This document shows positions 33,121 through 42,917 of a stretch of 64,000 bases of DNA, in pieces; positions within the stretch are counted from its first letter, which is position 1, and each line of letters starts with the position of its first letter. The position numbers and the translations under genes are program-made. The notes beneath the pieces are model-generated. The model ran no database searches. It had not been told where the DNA came from and worked only from the letters and a program-made list of their open reading frames with translations. The DNA is from Bactrocera neohumeralis (Eukaryota > Arthropoda > Insecta > Diptera > Tephritidae): assembly GCF_024586455.1 (NCBI RefSeq), contig NW_026089624.1, forward strand, positions 16,893,341 to 16,957,340, written 5' to 3'.

Positions 33121-33254
33121 TGTTGGAAATATATATATACGTGGCAACACTTCCCATCACTATTTTCCGTTATCCTCATCTCTTTTGCATACTACTTTGT
33201 AAACCTTTCTTATACTCGCTTCATTTCAGTCTATCACAATAAATCAAACAAACA
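33121..33254 (+). repeat. Copia 5' LTR
   Basis: Short 134-bp LTR with aatatatatatacg near its start and caataaatcaaacaaaca at its end. It matches 37397-37530 apart from one base. Confidence 0.95.
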
Positions 33255-33269
33255 GGTTATGGGCCCAGG
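33255..33269 (+). promoter_or_regulatory. Copia primer-binding site
   Basis: ggttatgggcccagg directly follows the 5' LTR. This is the classic copia priming site, complementary to an internal part of the initiator methionine tRNA rather than its 3' end. Confidence 0.85.
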
Positions 33270-33426
33270 GCATTGCTGTGTGTCGACATTCGCGAATTTG
33301 AAATTGTGTGTTAGACTTGTGCGCTCGCGTTGTTGTGTGTTAATATAGCGAGACTGTGTGTCGGTATTTAAATTCGTAAACGCTAATAATTATACTGTCC
33401 GTCGGTGTAATATAGTTTAAAAGACA

Positions 33427-36400
33427 ATGAGCTCGTTTTTCCAAATAGAAAAATTGGACGATTCCAATTACGCGTCGTGGTCGGTGCAAATGAAAAGTGT
33501 TCTTGTACACTCCGATCTGTGGGGCGTTGTGTGTGGCCGTGAGGTCAAATCAGACACTATGACGATTGCCGAAAAAGCGGCATGCGATATTAAAAATGAA
33601 AAAGCATTGGCTTCAATTTTACTTTGTGTAAAACCGTCACAAATAAACCATGTGAAGCATTTGACAAGCGCATTGGTAGCATGGAATAAGTTCCGCGAAA
33701 TACATCAGCCAAAAGGGCCTACGCGAAAGATTTTATAGTTTAAAAAACTATTACATCTAAATATGCTTGAAGGGAGTGCTATTGCAAATCATATAAACGA
33801 ATTTTGTGGAATTCGCGAGAGTCTCTCTGAAGTAGAAGTTGAACTTCCAGAGGAAATATTAGTGATAATTTTATTATCAAGTTTGCCGGCGCAATATGAA
33901 AATTTTGTTGTTGCAATGAAAACACGGGACGCATTACCATCATTTAATGCGTTAAAAGTGAAATTACTGGAAGAGGGCGGGCGGCAATGTGCAATTGAAG
34001 AAAAACAAGATAAAAGTACAGAAGTGCTAATGCAAGCTAAGACATGCGTATCTAGTAATTTCCAGAACAAAAACAAAGCAAGTGTAGCAAACGGTTTAGA
34101 AAACAACAACAACAGTAAAAACGGTAAAAATGCCAAGTGTTTCAATTGCGGTCGGCGTGGACATTTCGCAGCAGCGTGTAGACAGCCGAAAAAGAGTGAG
34201 TGCAAGCAAGAAAGCAACAGGGTTGAAAGGTCTTGTTTTATGATGCATACAAAAACGAATAACGGAAACGTGTCGGCGACGCATACTTGGTGCGTGGATA
34301 GCGGTGCAACTTCGCATTTGTGTTGCGATCGCAGCTTGTTTACAAAATATACGAACGCTAGTGAAAAAATTTGGTTAGCTGGTGGGCAGTGTATTGACGC
34401 AGTAGGCCGTGGCGACGTTGACGTTGACACTGATTACATTGAAAAATGTTTTGTATTACAATACAACTTTGTGTCTGTGAGCAAAGCAGTAGAAAGCGGG
34501 AATACAGTTTCGTTTGAGCGTGATTGCGTCGAAATTAAAAATAACAAAAATTGCGTGTTATTGAAAGCGTTGAAGGACAATGGACTTTTTATATACAAGA
34601 GCGATCATAACAAATGTTTAAGCACAGTTACACAAAATGATACAGAAAGAAATGCGTTTAAGTGGCATAATCGGTTTGAACACGTAAATTTTAATTGTTT
34701 AAAGGACATGTCAAGCAACCAATCAGTGTTTGGGTTAAAGATTGGTAAAGTGCCGAATGAAATAGTATGTAAGACATGCGCAAAAGCAAAAATAAATGTG
34801 AAACCCTTTCCTCAAGTTTCAGAAAAGCTTGCAAAACAGTTACTTTCTGTAGTGCATAGTGACGTTTGTGGTCCAATAAATTGCACATCAATTGGTGGTT
34901 CACGATATTTTGCTACATTCATTGATGACAAATCGCGATACATGAGTGTATATTTTTTAAAAACGAAAGATGGTGTTTTTGAGGCATTTAAAGAATACAA
35001 AGCTATGGCAGAAAAGCAAACCGGATGTAAAATTAAAAACTTGAGAAGCGATAACGGTCGCGAATATATATCAAATGTGTTTGATTCTTATTTAAAACAA
35101 AACGGTATAATGAGACAATTAACAGTGCCTTATACTCCGCAGCAAAACGGTGTAGCGGAACGTGCAAATAGGACATTGGTAGCAATGGCTAGAGCAATGT
35201 TAGATTATGCGAAAATTGGCGAGCATTTTTGGGCAGAGGCAGTGAAAACAGCTGCATATATACGTAATCGAACAGTGACAAAAATTCTCGTGAACAAAAC
35301 GCCACATGAATTGTGGGTGGGTACGAAACCCAGTGTATTGCATTTTAAAATTTTCGGTTCGACGGCAGTGGCTCTCGATAAAAAACAATCAAAAAGTTTC
35401 ACACTAAAGGTAAAGAGTGCATTATGATCGGTTATTCAGAAATAAGTAAGGGTTATCGTCTGTATGATCAAGAAAGCAGAAAAGTTTTTGTCAGCCGCGA
35501 TGTCATCTTCATCGAAAAGCCTAATGACACTCAACAGGCAGATACGAAACTCATCGAATTCGACGAAGGTGAACTGCAGGGCATCGTGTTGCTCACAGTG
35601 CAGTTACATAGTAAAAACAACGATGGCGAAGTAGCAGATACTCAAGTGGTAAACAGCGAAGGTGTAGAAAGTGACCAAAGTGACGACGACACCAATAATG
35701 TACGTGATGCAGTAGCGATTGGTCGAGGTAGGCCAAAATTGTTGCATACTGGCAAAAGAGGACGTCCGCGAAAACAATACAATGAACTCCATTTAATGTG
35801 TGATGAGTCAGTAGAGACACCAAACAGTGTTGCAGAGGCGTTGAATAGCGATCATTCTACTGAATGGAAGGCCGCGATGGAGAAGGAGTATGCAGCACTC
35901 GTAAAAAATGACACGTGGATACTTGCTGATTTGCCACAAGGTCAAAAGGTGGTTGGATGCAAGTGGGTATATACTGTTAAACGTGACAAATTCGGCGACA
36001 TTAAGCAATTTAAGGCGCGATTGGTAGCCAAGGGTTGCAGTCAGCGATACGGCGTAAATTATTTTGAGACATTTTCTCCAGTCGTCAGATACGCAAACAT
36101 TCGAATGGTAATCGCATTGGCGGTTGAACATAATTTGTACTTACACCAAATTGACGTATCATCAGCGTATCTCAACAGTGAATTGCATGACGAGGTTTAT
36201 ATGCAGCAACCAGAGTTTTTCATCGATAGAAGATATCCAGATCGCGTTTTGAAACTAAAGAAGTCTTTATACGGTTTAAAGCAAAGCGGTCGTGAATGGA
36301 ATGCGAAATTAGATTCTGTTCTTCAAGATATGGGATTTAAGCCATGTCCCAGCGAGTCATGCATTTATGTAAGAAATTCGAAAAATGTAACGAATTTAAT

Positions 36401-37334
36401 TGCAGTGTACGTAGATGATTTAATCATTGCGAGTTCGAATAAGTCTGAACTAATCCAGATCAAAGCCGACATAGCAAGCAAGTTTGACATCGTTGACGGT
36501 GGTCAGTTAACGCATTTCTTGGGCATGGAAATAGGGCGTTGCGGTGAAACGGGAAGTTTGACATTGTGTCAAAAGCAGTACATTTTAAGGTTGCTTAAAG
36601 AGTACAATATGGAAGATTGTAGAGATGCTACAACTCCATTGGATGCTGGGTTTACGGTTCATTGCAGTAACGAAATGTGCAAGAAGGTCGATAAAGTGCA
36701 GTATCAATCAATAGTAGGCGCGCTAATGTATTTAGCAATATCAACTCGTCCTGACATCATCCATTCAGTTAGCAAATTATCTCAGCGTAATACAAATCCA
36801 TATATAGAGCATGAAGCTGGAGTAAAGCATTTACTACGGCATTTGAAGAAGACAGCGGATTTTAAATTACACTACGTAAAAACTGGCAAAGATATTGAGG
36901 GCTTTGCAGATGCTGATTGGGGTAGTGATCCAACTGACCGTAAGTCCTATACGGGGTATGCTTTCGTAGCAGCTGGTGGTGTATTCTCTTGGGAATCTAA
37001 GAAACAGAGCGTCGTAGCTCTAAGTAGTACAGAAGCCGAGTATATAGCATTATCTGCGACAGCAAAAGAAGCAGCGTACATTACCAAACTTCTAAAAGAA
37101 ATGGGTTTTGGCAAGAGCAGACCTATGGTAATAAATAACGATAATCTGAGTTCCCAAAGTCTGGTGAGGAATCCAATTTATCATGCACGGAGCAAGCACA
37201 TTGACATCAAATTTCATCATATCCGGCAAATGTACATTAACAATGAAATAGATTTAAATTATATTTCAACAAACAATATGATGTCAGATATGTTAACTAA
37301 AAATTTACAAAAGTTAAAGCATTTACAATTCTGA
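33427..37334 (+). pseudogene. Copia gag-pol, one stop and one frameshift
   Basis: One polyprotein in copia order. Gag starts at ATG 33427; a TAG at 33736 interrupts it and reading resumes in the same frame at 33763. A zinc knuckle CFNCGRRGHFAAAC is at about 34138. Protease has WCVDSGATSH at about 34290. Integrase has an H-H-C-C finger (WHNRFEHVN, CKTCAKAK) and the D-D-E blocks VVHSDVCGP, RSDNGRE and QQNGVAERAN. A one-base shift near 35405 ends that frame, and the 35424 frame continues with an RT carrying KARLVAKG and the catalytic VYVDDLIIAS (about 36405). RNase H follows, with GFADADWGSD and SSTEAEYIALS. Little else is damaged, matching the near-identical LTRs. Confidence 0.93.
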
Positions 37335-37396
37335 AAAGAGATGGGTATATATTAATAGATATAAGTAAATAATTTTTGTAAAGTGTTGAGAAGGAG

Positions 37397-37530
37397 TGTT
37401 GGAAATATATATATACGTGGCAACACTTCCCATCACTATTTTCCGTTATCCTCATCTCTTTTGCAAACTACTTTGTAAACCTTTCTTATACTCGCTTCAT
37501 TTCAGTCTATCACAATAAATCAAACAAACA
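37397..37530 (+). repeat. Copia 3' LTR
   Basis: Matches the 5' LTR at 133 of 134 positions and is preceded by the purine tract gagaaggag. Confidence 0.95.
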
Positions 37531-37817
37531 CCTTTCTTGGAATATCACTAAGAAATATAACTTCATCAGCGCGTAGGGACTCCACGCATCTTTTTTTTTG
37601 TCACCACACTAGTTCATATAGGTATGTATATTTATATGAATTTATGTATGTTTTTGTTTCTGTCACTTCACCTTTTCTCTCCACTATCGTGAATCTTTAT
37701 ATATTTTTTTGTGTGAGCACGAATGTATATAATATTTTTTAGTATCTTGCACTGCGCACTTTCTTTTGTTTCTACTTTTTTTCGTTTTGGCTATTAATCT
37801 ATAGTGCCTTTCTTTAA

Positions 37818-37831
37818 GGCTCGAAGGACCA
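37818..37831 (-). promoter_or_regulatory. BEL/Pao primer-binding site
   Basis: On the minus strand, immediately after the LTR end AAACA, the sequence is TGGTCCTTCGAGCC, the position and TGG start expected for a tRNA-primed site. It fixes the LTR boundary at 37832. Confidence 0.65.
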
Positions 37832-38338
37832 TGTTTCACTAACGCTCGCGATTAGTGTTACTAATTAAAAGCATTATTTTAGCGGATAGGAAATAAGTGT
37901 TAATTTATTTGTAATACAAGTTCCGGTTACAACAAATGCAAACTTATTCAAATAGGGAAACAAATGCGGGATCAATGTGGAACGAAGCGATGTCGAAAAA
38001 GTTCAGGATCACGGCCGATCCAAAGTTACGCAGAAGCGTTTGAGCTCTGCCTCGAAAAAGGGGTATAAATTATGCGCTTAGGCCCGCAGACGAGTCGGAA
38101 GTATCAGCACGGGTGTGTATAACGAAGTTTGTAAACGAAAGTCTTGTAGATGAATGTTGATGTGCGGCTAGTGTAGATCGAATTGTGTCTGCTTTCTCCT
38201 TGTCGATCCGTTTTGATGAGTGGGTGTATAGGTATGGTAAGTTGTGTTGGTGTCATCAGCTGTGGTGTATTAAGCTGTCTTATTAGGGTGCGCCAGTTTT
38301 CCCGGGTAGAGTTGGTGGATGCTTAACTCATTTAAACA
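37832..38338 (-). repeat. BEL/Pao 5' LTR
   Basis: On either strand it begins tgttt and ends aaaca, a 5-bp inverted repeat of the TG...CA type. It matches 26674-27180 over the full 507 bp with scattered substitutions. Confidence 0.9.
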
Positions 38339-38660
38339 GTATTTATGACAAAAAATGCGTCAAACCGCCATTAACCGACAAACACAAGTTGCTTTTGGGA
38401 TGACGAGTGAAAAAACATTATTTTTACTGACGAAAAAAAAATTCAGTTTAGATGACCCAGATGGTCCCCGAAAATATTGGAGGCTCAAAGCAGAAATGTA
38501 AGCGACGAAGTTTTGGTGGCGGATCACTCATGGTATGTGAAAACTCCAGTTTGCTTTGTAACAACAAAAATTAATTACTGGATGAAGTTCTATTTGATTT
38601 CGGAGAAGAATTTGTTGGAAATGAATTTATTTTGCAATTTAAAAAAAATCGTTTTTTGAT
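38339..38660 (+). pseudogene. Tc1-like transposase, C-terminal half (split gene)
   Basis: Directly after the BEL LTR the text reads YDKKCVKPPLTDKHKLL, then the first-aspartate block LTKKKFSLDDPDGPRKYW and, in a shifted frame, RRSFGGGSLMV, typical of Tc1-type transposases. It continues the N-terminal half that stops at 26673, so the two are one gene separated by 11.7 kb of later insertions. Stops and shifts show it was already decayed. Confidence 0.78.
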
Positions 38661-39129
38661 AATTAAAAACAAACTGTTGTATCAATTGTTTTGAAATTAT
38701 AAGGGCAAATTTATACATGTTTCAAAAAAACCAAAGAAATTGAAAAAATAAAATAAAATTGTTTAAGTTATACGAAATCTCCGACGTCGCTAGAAAGGTT
38801 TAAAGATAAACTGGGGGCTGTTACTCTAAAACTATTTGTATATATTATTTTTAAAGGAATATACTATCGCAATATGAAAACAAAAAAATCTTTTTATTTC
38901 AAAATTTCGCACTAGGTGTGCATCTTTAGCTATCTAAACTAAACTTAGTGAGAATTAATCAAATTCACATAATCATTACCTCCAACTTTATATTTGTTTA
39001 AAACTTCTTGAGATGTCATAATCTTCAAACAATTAACATCAGAAGTAACATAAAATTACACGCTGACGATGATACGTTAGACGTGCAACTTTGGTTAGTA
39101 CAAAAATCGGACTTATGGGTGTAAAACCA
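38661..39129. other. AT-rich spacer, no feature seen
   Basis: Probably the 3' tail of the Tc1-like element followed by ordinary AT-rich sequence. No frame or terminal repeat is recognisable. Confidence 0.45.
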
Positions 39130-40680
39130 CTCACCATAATACTCTCATTCGAGCTTTAAAAATTTATAATCAGCTATAATACCCTCCATAGCTATTCCAT
39201 ATAGTAGCCCGATCTGAACAATTTCATCGGAGATTGTGAAAATGGCAGCTATAAGCTAAAGGGGTCCGATCTAAACAATTGGTTGGGAAGTTATAGCACT
39301 GTCTTCGACAATAATCCAGGCCATATTTCGTGAAAATACCTTAACATATAAAATAGTGTTTTAAACAGGAACTTGAGTTTGATTAATCAGTTTGTATTGC
39401 AGCTATATCCTGTAGTGGTCCGATAGCGACGAATGAGCAAGTAATTGGAGAGCAAGAGACATGTGAATTTCAGATAACTATCTAAAAACCGAGGGACTTA
39501 TTCGTACGTATACAGTACGTTCAAAATATATAGTTTTTCCTTTTCGCGATCTATTCGCGGCAAGGTTTTTTTTTATTTTTTTTGTTTTGCAAAATTGTAA
39601 ATTCTTACTATCTTCCTAATGTGTCTCAGCATCAGAAACTTTATGAAGCAGCCTTTCTGACGAAGCAAATAGACTATTAGAAAAACTGCAAAGTATTTAT
39701 ATAAGAATTGTACATTTTTGAAGAGATGGTCCGACTAATATGATGAAACAGAAGACGAAGATAACAAGCCAAGAAAATGGACTAATGACGTGACATCTAA
39801 AAGTGAGTACAAAGCTGTTGCTTTCCTTTTAAGTAGAAACCACTGCCCAGTCTAAAAGAAGCTTCACAAATGTTCTTTAAAGGATTGGATATCTTAAAAT
39901 ACAATATGGGACAGAACTCAGTGATCTGGCATCTCCCAGTAGTACTCTAATGAAACCATTAATTTGAAAACACACATTGACAAAGGTTGCATTGGGCACA
40001 AAAATAACCATAATTGGAAACTGCAAGAAGGCAATGATCTGAAGCATAGGAGCAGCTTCTGTACTCAATGGAACCAAGAAAACCATATTGTGGCTTTAGA
40101 TTGGCCATCACAGTCACCAGTATCCAATAAAGAATACTAGGGACTTTAATTAACATATACCAACATATAGGGAAAGCATTTAACGTCAATAAAAGATTTC
40201 ATTAGGCTACTACAACCTACTTCCTGTGGAATATGCGGAAAACTAAATTAAAAGTTTCCAAACAAAACAATGTAACTTAATGTAATTTCTATAATTACTA
40301 AATTTTTCTTAACGCTACGACATGATAAAATCGACTCAGCTCATAATGCTGTTCATGTATACGCTAAAGTTAATACATAACACACTTCATATCTTTTTGG
40401 CCCAAGGCTAGCGACCAGAGAGCGAAAGGAAGCTCCCAACATCATCATAAGAAGACTTTGTTACAATCATCACCCAGACTGACTGACTTTACAGTGGCTG
40501 TCTCTGCTGAACCACATCAAAACTAATACGCGCTGTTAGGCATTCTTCGACAACGATATACAGAAACAACTTAATTTGTATGCATACTTTTTATAGGGTC
40601 ACCGACATTTCCTTCAGGGTATTGCAAACTTCGTGGCAAAATTAATATACCCTGTTCAGAGTATAATTACAAAAGTCCCT
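39130..40680 (+). repeat. Fly interspersed repeat (ccgatctgaacaatt family), interrupted
   Basis: It starts near aatactctcattcgagc, contains agtggtccgatagcg, and ends atagggtcaccgac, then ttaatataccctgttcagag. The same tail is found at about 63060-63460. Such repeats, with tailing 'aatataccctgttca', are widespread in fly genomes by my recollection. A Tc1-like remnant (39720-40290) lies inside. Confidence 0.55.
39720..40290 (+). pseudogene. Degraded Tc1-like transposase, C-terminal part
   Basis: Across shifting frames the plus strand gives LQEGNDLKHRSSFCTQW (cf. the QxDNDPKHxS block), then ENHIVALDWPSQSP, AFNVN and PVEYAEN. This is the D-to-D/E half of a Tc1/Bari-type transposase with many lesions. 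It is identified only by motif order. Confidence 0.6.
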
Positions 40681-40794
40681 ACACGCAAAAAATTCGGACC
40701 ATTTTTTTTGCCCGCGGATACCGAACAAAATTTCTTTAATGCATAGGGTTAAGCTGTATGTACATACATACATATGAATAAGTTAGATGTGATG

Positions 40795-41338
40795 TTCTGA
40801 GTCGACGATGGAGCAGACGTTCCATTGCCCGACCATGAATAAGTTCGAATAGCAATTACCGGCCTGAAGAAGAACAAAGCGGCAGGGGCCGAAGAACTGC
40901 CGGCCCAGCTAATCAAACACGGCGGCGAAAAACTGATAAGGAGAATGCATCAGCTTCTTTGTAAAATATGGTCGGACGAAAGCATGCCCAACGATTGGAA
41001 TTTAAGTGTGCTCTGCCCAATCTACAAAAAGGAGACCCCACAATCTACACCAACTACCGTGGGATAAGCCTCCTCAACATCGCGTATAAGGTTCTATCGA
41101 GTGTATTGTGTGAAAGATTAAAGCCCACCGTTAACAAACTGATTGGACCTTATCAGTGTGGCTTTAGACCTGGCAAATCAACAACCGAGCAGATATTCAC
41201 CATGCGCCAAATCTTGGAAAAGACCCGTGAAAGAAGAATCGACACACCCCACCTCTTCGTCGATTTCATGCTGCTTTCGATAGCACGAAAAGGAGCTGCC
41301 TTTATGCCGCGATGTTTGAATTTGGTATCCCCGCTCAC
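40795..41338 (+). mobile_element. RTE fragment (start of reverse transcriptase)
   Basis: Colinear with about 19105-19650 of copy A: acgatggagcagacgttcca, then WSDESMPNDWNLSVLCPI-type text, NYRGISLLNIAYKVLSSVLC and FRPGKSTTEQIFTMRQILEK. It stops at ccccgctcacccgc, where copy A continues into the palm. Flanks show no TSD, so both ends are probably truncated. Confidence 0.88.
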
Positions 41339-41960
41339 CCGCTACTCACGCAGTCTGATTTGATACCATTTGAATGAATGAAATGGAGATGAGCACGAAA
41401 TTAAAGACGTCCAGTAAGAATTTTCTTACGCTAATGATAAAAAATTTCCTACACTGGTACATCCCTTAGCGGCACGACCATGCGTGATGTTGTTTTGGCG
41501 CAGTCTCAAAAATGACTGAACGATAGATCCTAAGCGTTAGCGTTGCCGTTTTGGTCCGATGGGACCAAATTTGACAGCTTCGTTTGATTTAGATAGTTTG
41601 GTTGGTATGCAGAAGGTTCTGGTAGACAATGTATCGTATTGATGTATTAAACTTAATTTTTAGATTTTTTCGTTCAGCTCTGGATACAATTTTGTTTGCT
41701 ATTCATGATAACTAAAAAATAGTTATGAATGGGAACAATGTGTAGAAAACGAGTGAACTAATCTAAATTCCGTTACTTCTATACATTGAAACCGTAACAT
41801 GTAACTTCATGCATCAAAAGGACTCATGGACAAAAAAACTCCACTTACAACCCAAAAGTGGCAACACTGGTAAGCGTACGTGTGAAGTTAGCTTGCAGAA
41901 ATGTGCTAAGAAATATCGACCGCTGGTTTGCGTATGTATGTCCTCGCCATTTGCTAAGTT
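41339..41960. other. No feature seen
   Basis: About 620 bp of non-coding sequence between an RTE scrap and a MITE, downstream of the dpr gene. No credible frame or repeat pair. Confidence 0.45.
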
Positions 41961-41965
41961 TGCGA

Positions 41966-42622
41966 TTACATGAGGCAACTTTAGTTGCTAATTCTCGGGC
42001 GATTCTCTTTTGCTGTCGCCCATTACCTTCACACGAGCAACTTGTGTTGCGCAACTCTGCTCGAGTTTTTTCTCATTCTCTTTCACTTTACTTTAACCCA
42101 TTGTCTACTCTTTACTTTAACCCATTGTCTCTTCTTTTTCCTTATAGGTATTTGGGCCACTCTATCACATATATTAATCAGCTCTGTCAATTAAGAAATA
42201 CATTTTATTTATTAAAACAAAGATATATCACCCTTTTTACTATCGTCTGAATCAATAAGTATGGCTTCCTCCATACATTTCACAATATCTTTAATTAATT
42301 CGATTTTTTCCTCATACTCCATTTTCTAAAATATTTATATTATATTATGAATATTTGTATACATATTTGCAAATTACTTACCAAAAGATGAAATTAAATT
42401 TTTTAAATATATTCAAAATATTAATTTCAAAAAAAATATACGCAAATGCAACTATGTACTACGAAAGAAAGAACACGAATGCCGAAAAACGTCGCAGCGA
42501 ACTGCTACGAATAAGAACACAAAGCGAGTTGCTGAACACTGGAAACTCGGCGCGATTCCCCTCTCCTCGTCGCCCCCTCGCCTATAAACCAAGAGTTGCC
42601 GCAACAAAAGTTGCCTCGTGTG
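41966..42622 (-). mobile_element. MITE-like element with gaggcaact inverted ends, keeps a leader intron and ORF start
   Basis: catgaggcaactttagttgc at about 41968 and gcaacaaaagttgcctcgtg ending about 42619 are inverted repeats with few mismatches. On the minus strand a donor ttttg|gtaagt (about 42381) and an acceptor attttag (about 42329) flank a ~50-bp intron. An ATG right after the acceptor opens a short frame (MEYEEKIELIKDIVKCMEEA). This looks like the 5' end of a transposase gene retained in a deletion derivative; the superfamily is uncertain. It lies just downstream of the dpr stop codon. A duplicated ctttaacccattgtct sits at about 42089 and 42113. Confidence 0.5.
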
Positions 42623-42753
42623 ATAAGGCTCTAATATGTACATAATTATACAAAAGTTACCTCAATATCAATATTCAAGCCTGCATTGGCCGGCCCTTAG
42701 TTTGTTTCTGTTTCATTCAACTAGTTAAAAAGACTTCGTCGACTAGTGTTCAA

Positions 42754-42917
42754 TCACCTTCGTTGACACATATTGTAGTTGGAAGCCGTCTGTGATATGA
42801 TTAAGTTTTGGTACCGATACACAATAGTTATGATACATGAAGCGGCAATTGTTAAATATACTTGCGTTTGCAAGACTATGTTGCTTCTACTTGTTTGCAT
42901 AGCTGCGGGTTGCTCAC
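42754..42917 (-). CDS. dpr7: dpr exon 6 (C-terminus and stop)
   Basis: The acceptor catttctag precedes gtgagcaacccgcag. It encodes EQPAAMQTSR and a hydrophobic VYLTIAASCIITIVY, ending TGA at 42756-42754. The last 19 residues are polar. Confidence 0.85.

Larger units (their letters stand above)
33121..37530 (+). mobile_element. Copia-type LTR retrotransposon, young, nested in BEL
   Basis: Identical-length 134-bp LTRs (33121-33254 and 37397-37530) differ at a single base (gcata versus gcaaa). Each starts TGTTGG and ends ACA. The left LTR is followed at once by a copia-style internal initiator-Met-tRNA primer site; the right is preceded by the purine run gagaaggag. Flanks tcttt and ccttt give a 5-bp TSD with one mismatch. 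One long gag-pol frame runs 33427-37334 with two lesions. Confidence 0.95.
26674..38338 (-). mobile_element. BEL/Pao LTR retrotransposon with a copia and a hAT nested inside
   Basis: Two ~507-bp LTRs in the same orientation (26674-27180 and 37832-38338) enclose a minus-strand interior. The interior has a primer-binding-like site next to the right LTR, gag remnants (28180-29618), shrunken pol remnants (27600-28140) and a purine tract next to the left LTR. Nested insertions are a hAT (30018-30870) and a copia element (33121-37530). Without them the element is about 6.4 kb. The LTRs differ at roughly 17-20 positions by eye, so it is older than the copia insertion. It lies inside a Tc1-like gene; I could not find a clean TSD. 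Confidence 0.88.

Noticed and set aside
26674..38338. A clean target-site duplication for the BEL element
   Set aside because: Bases beside the two LTRs (left ..tttta or ataag, right gtatt) do not match, and the left LTR end is mutated, so no TSD can be claimed.
41966..42622. Assignment of this MITE to PIF/Harbinger or hAT
   Set aside because: Neither a 3-bp nor an 8-bp TSD is visible and the short ORF has no diagnostic motif.
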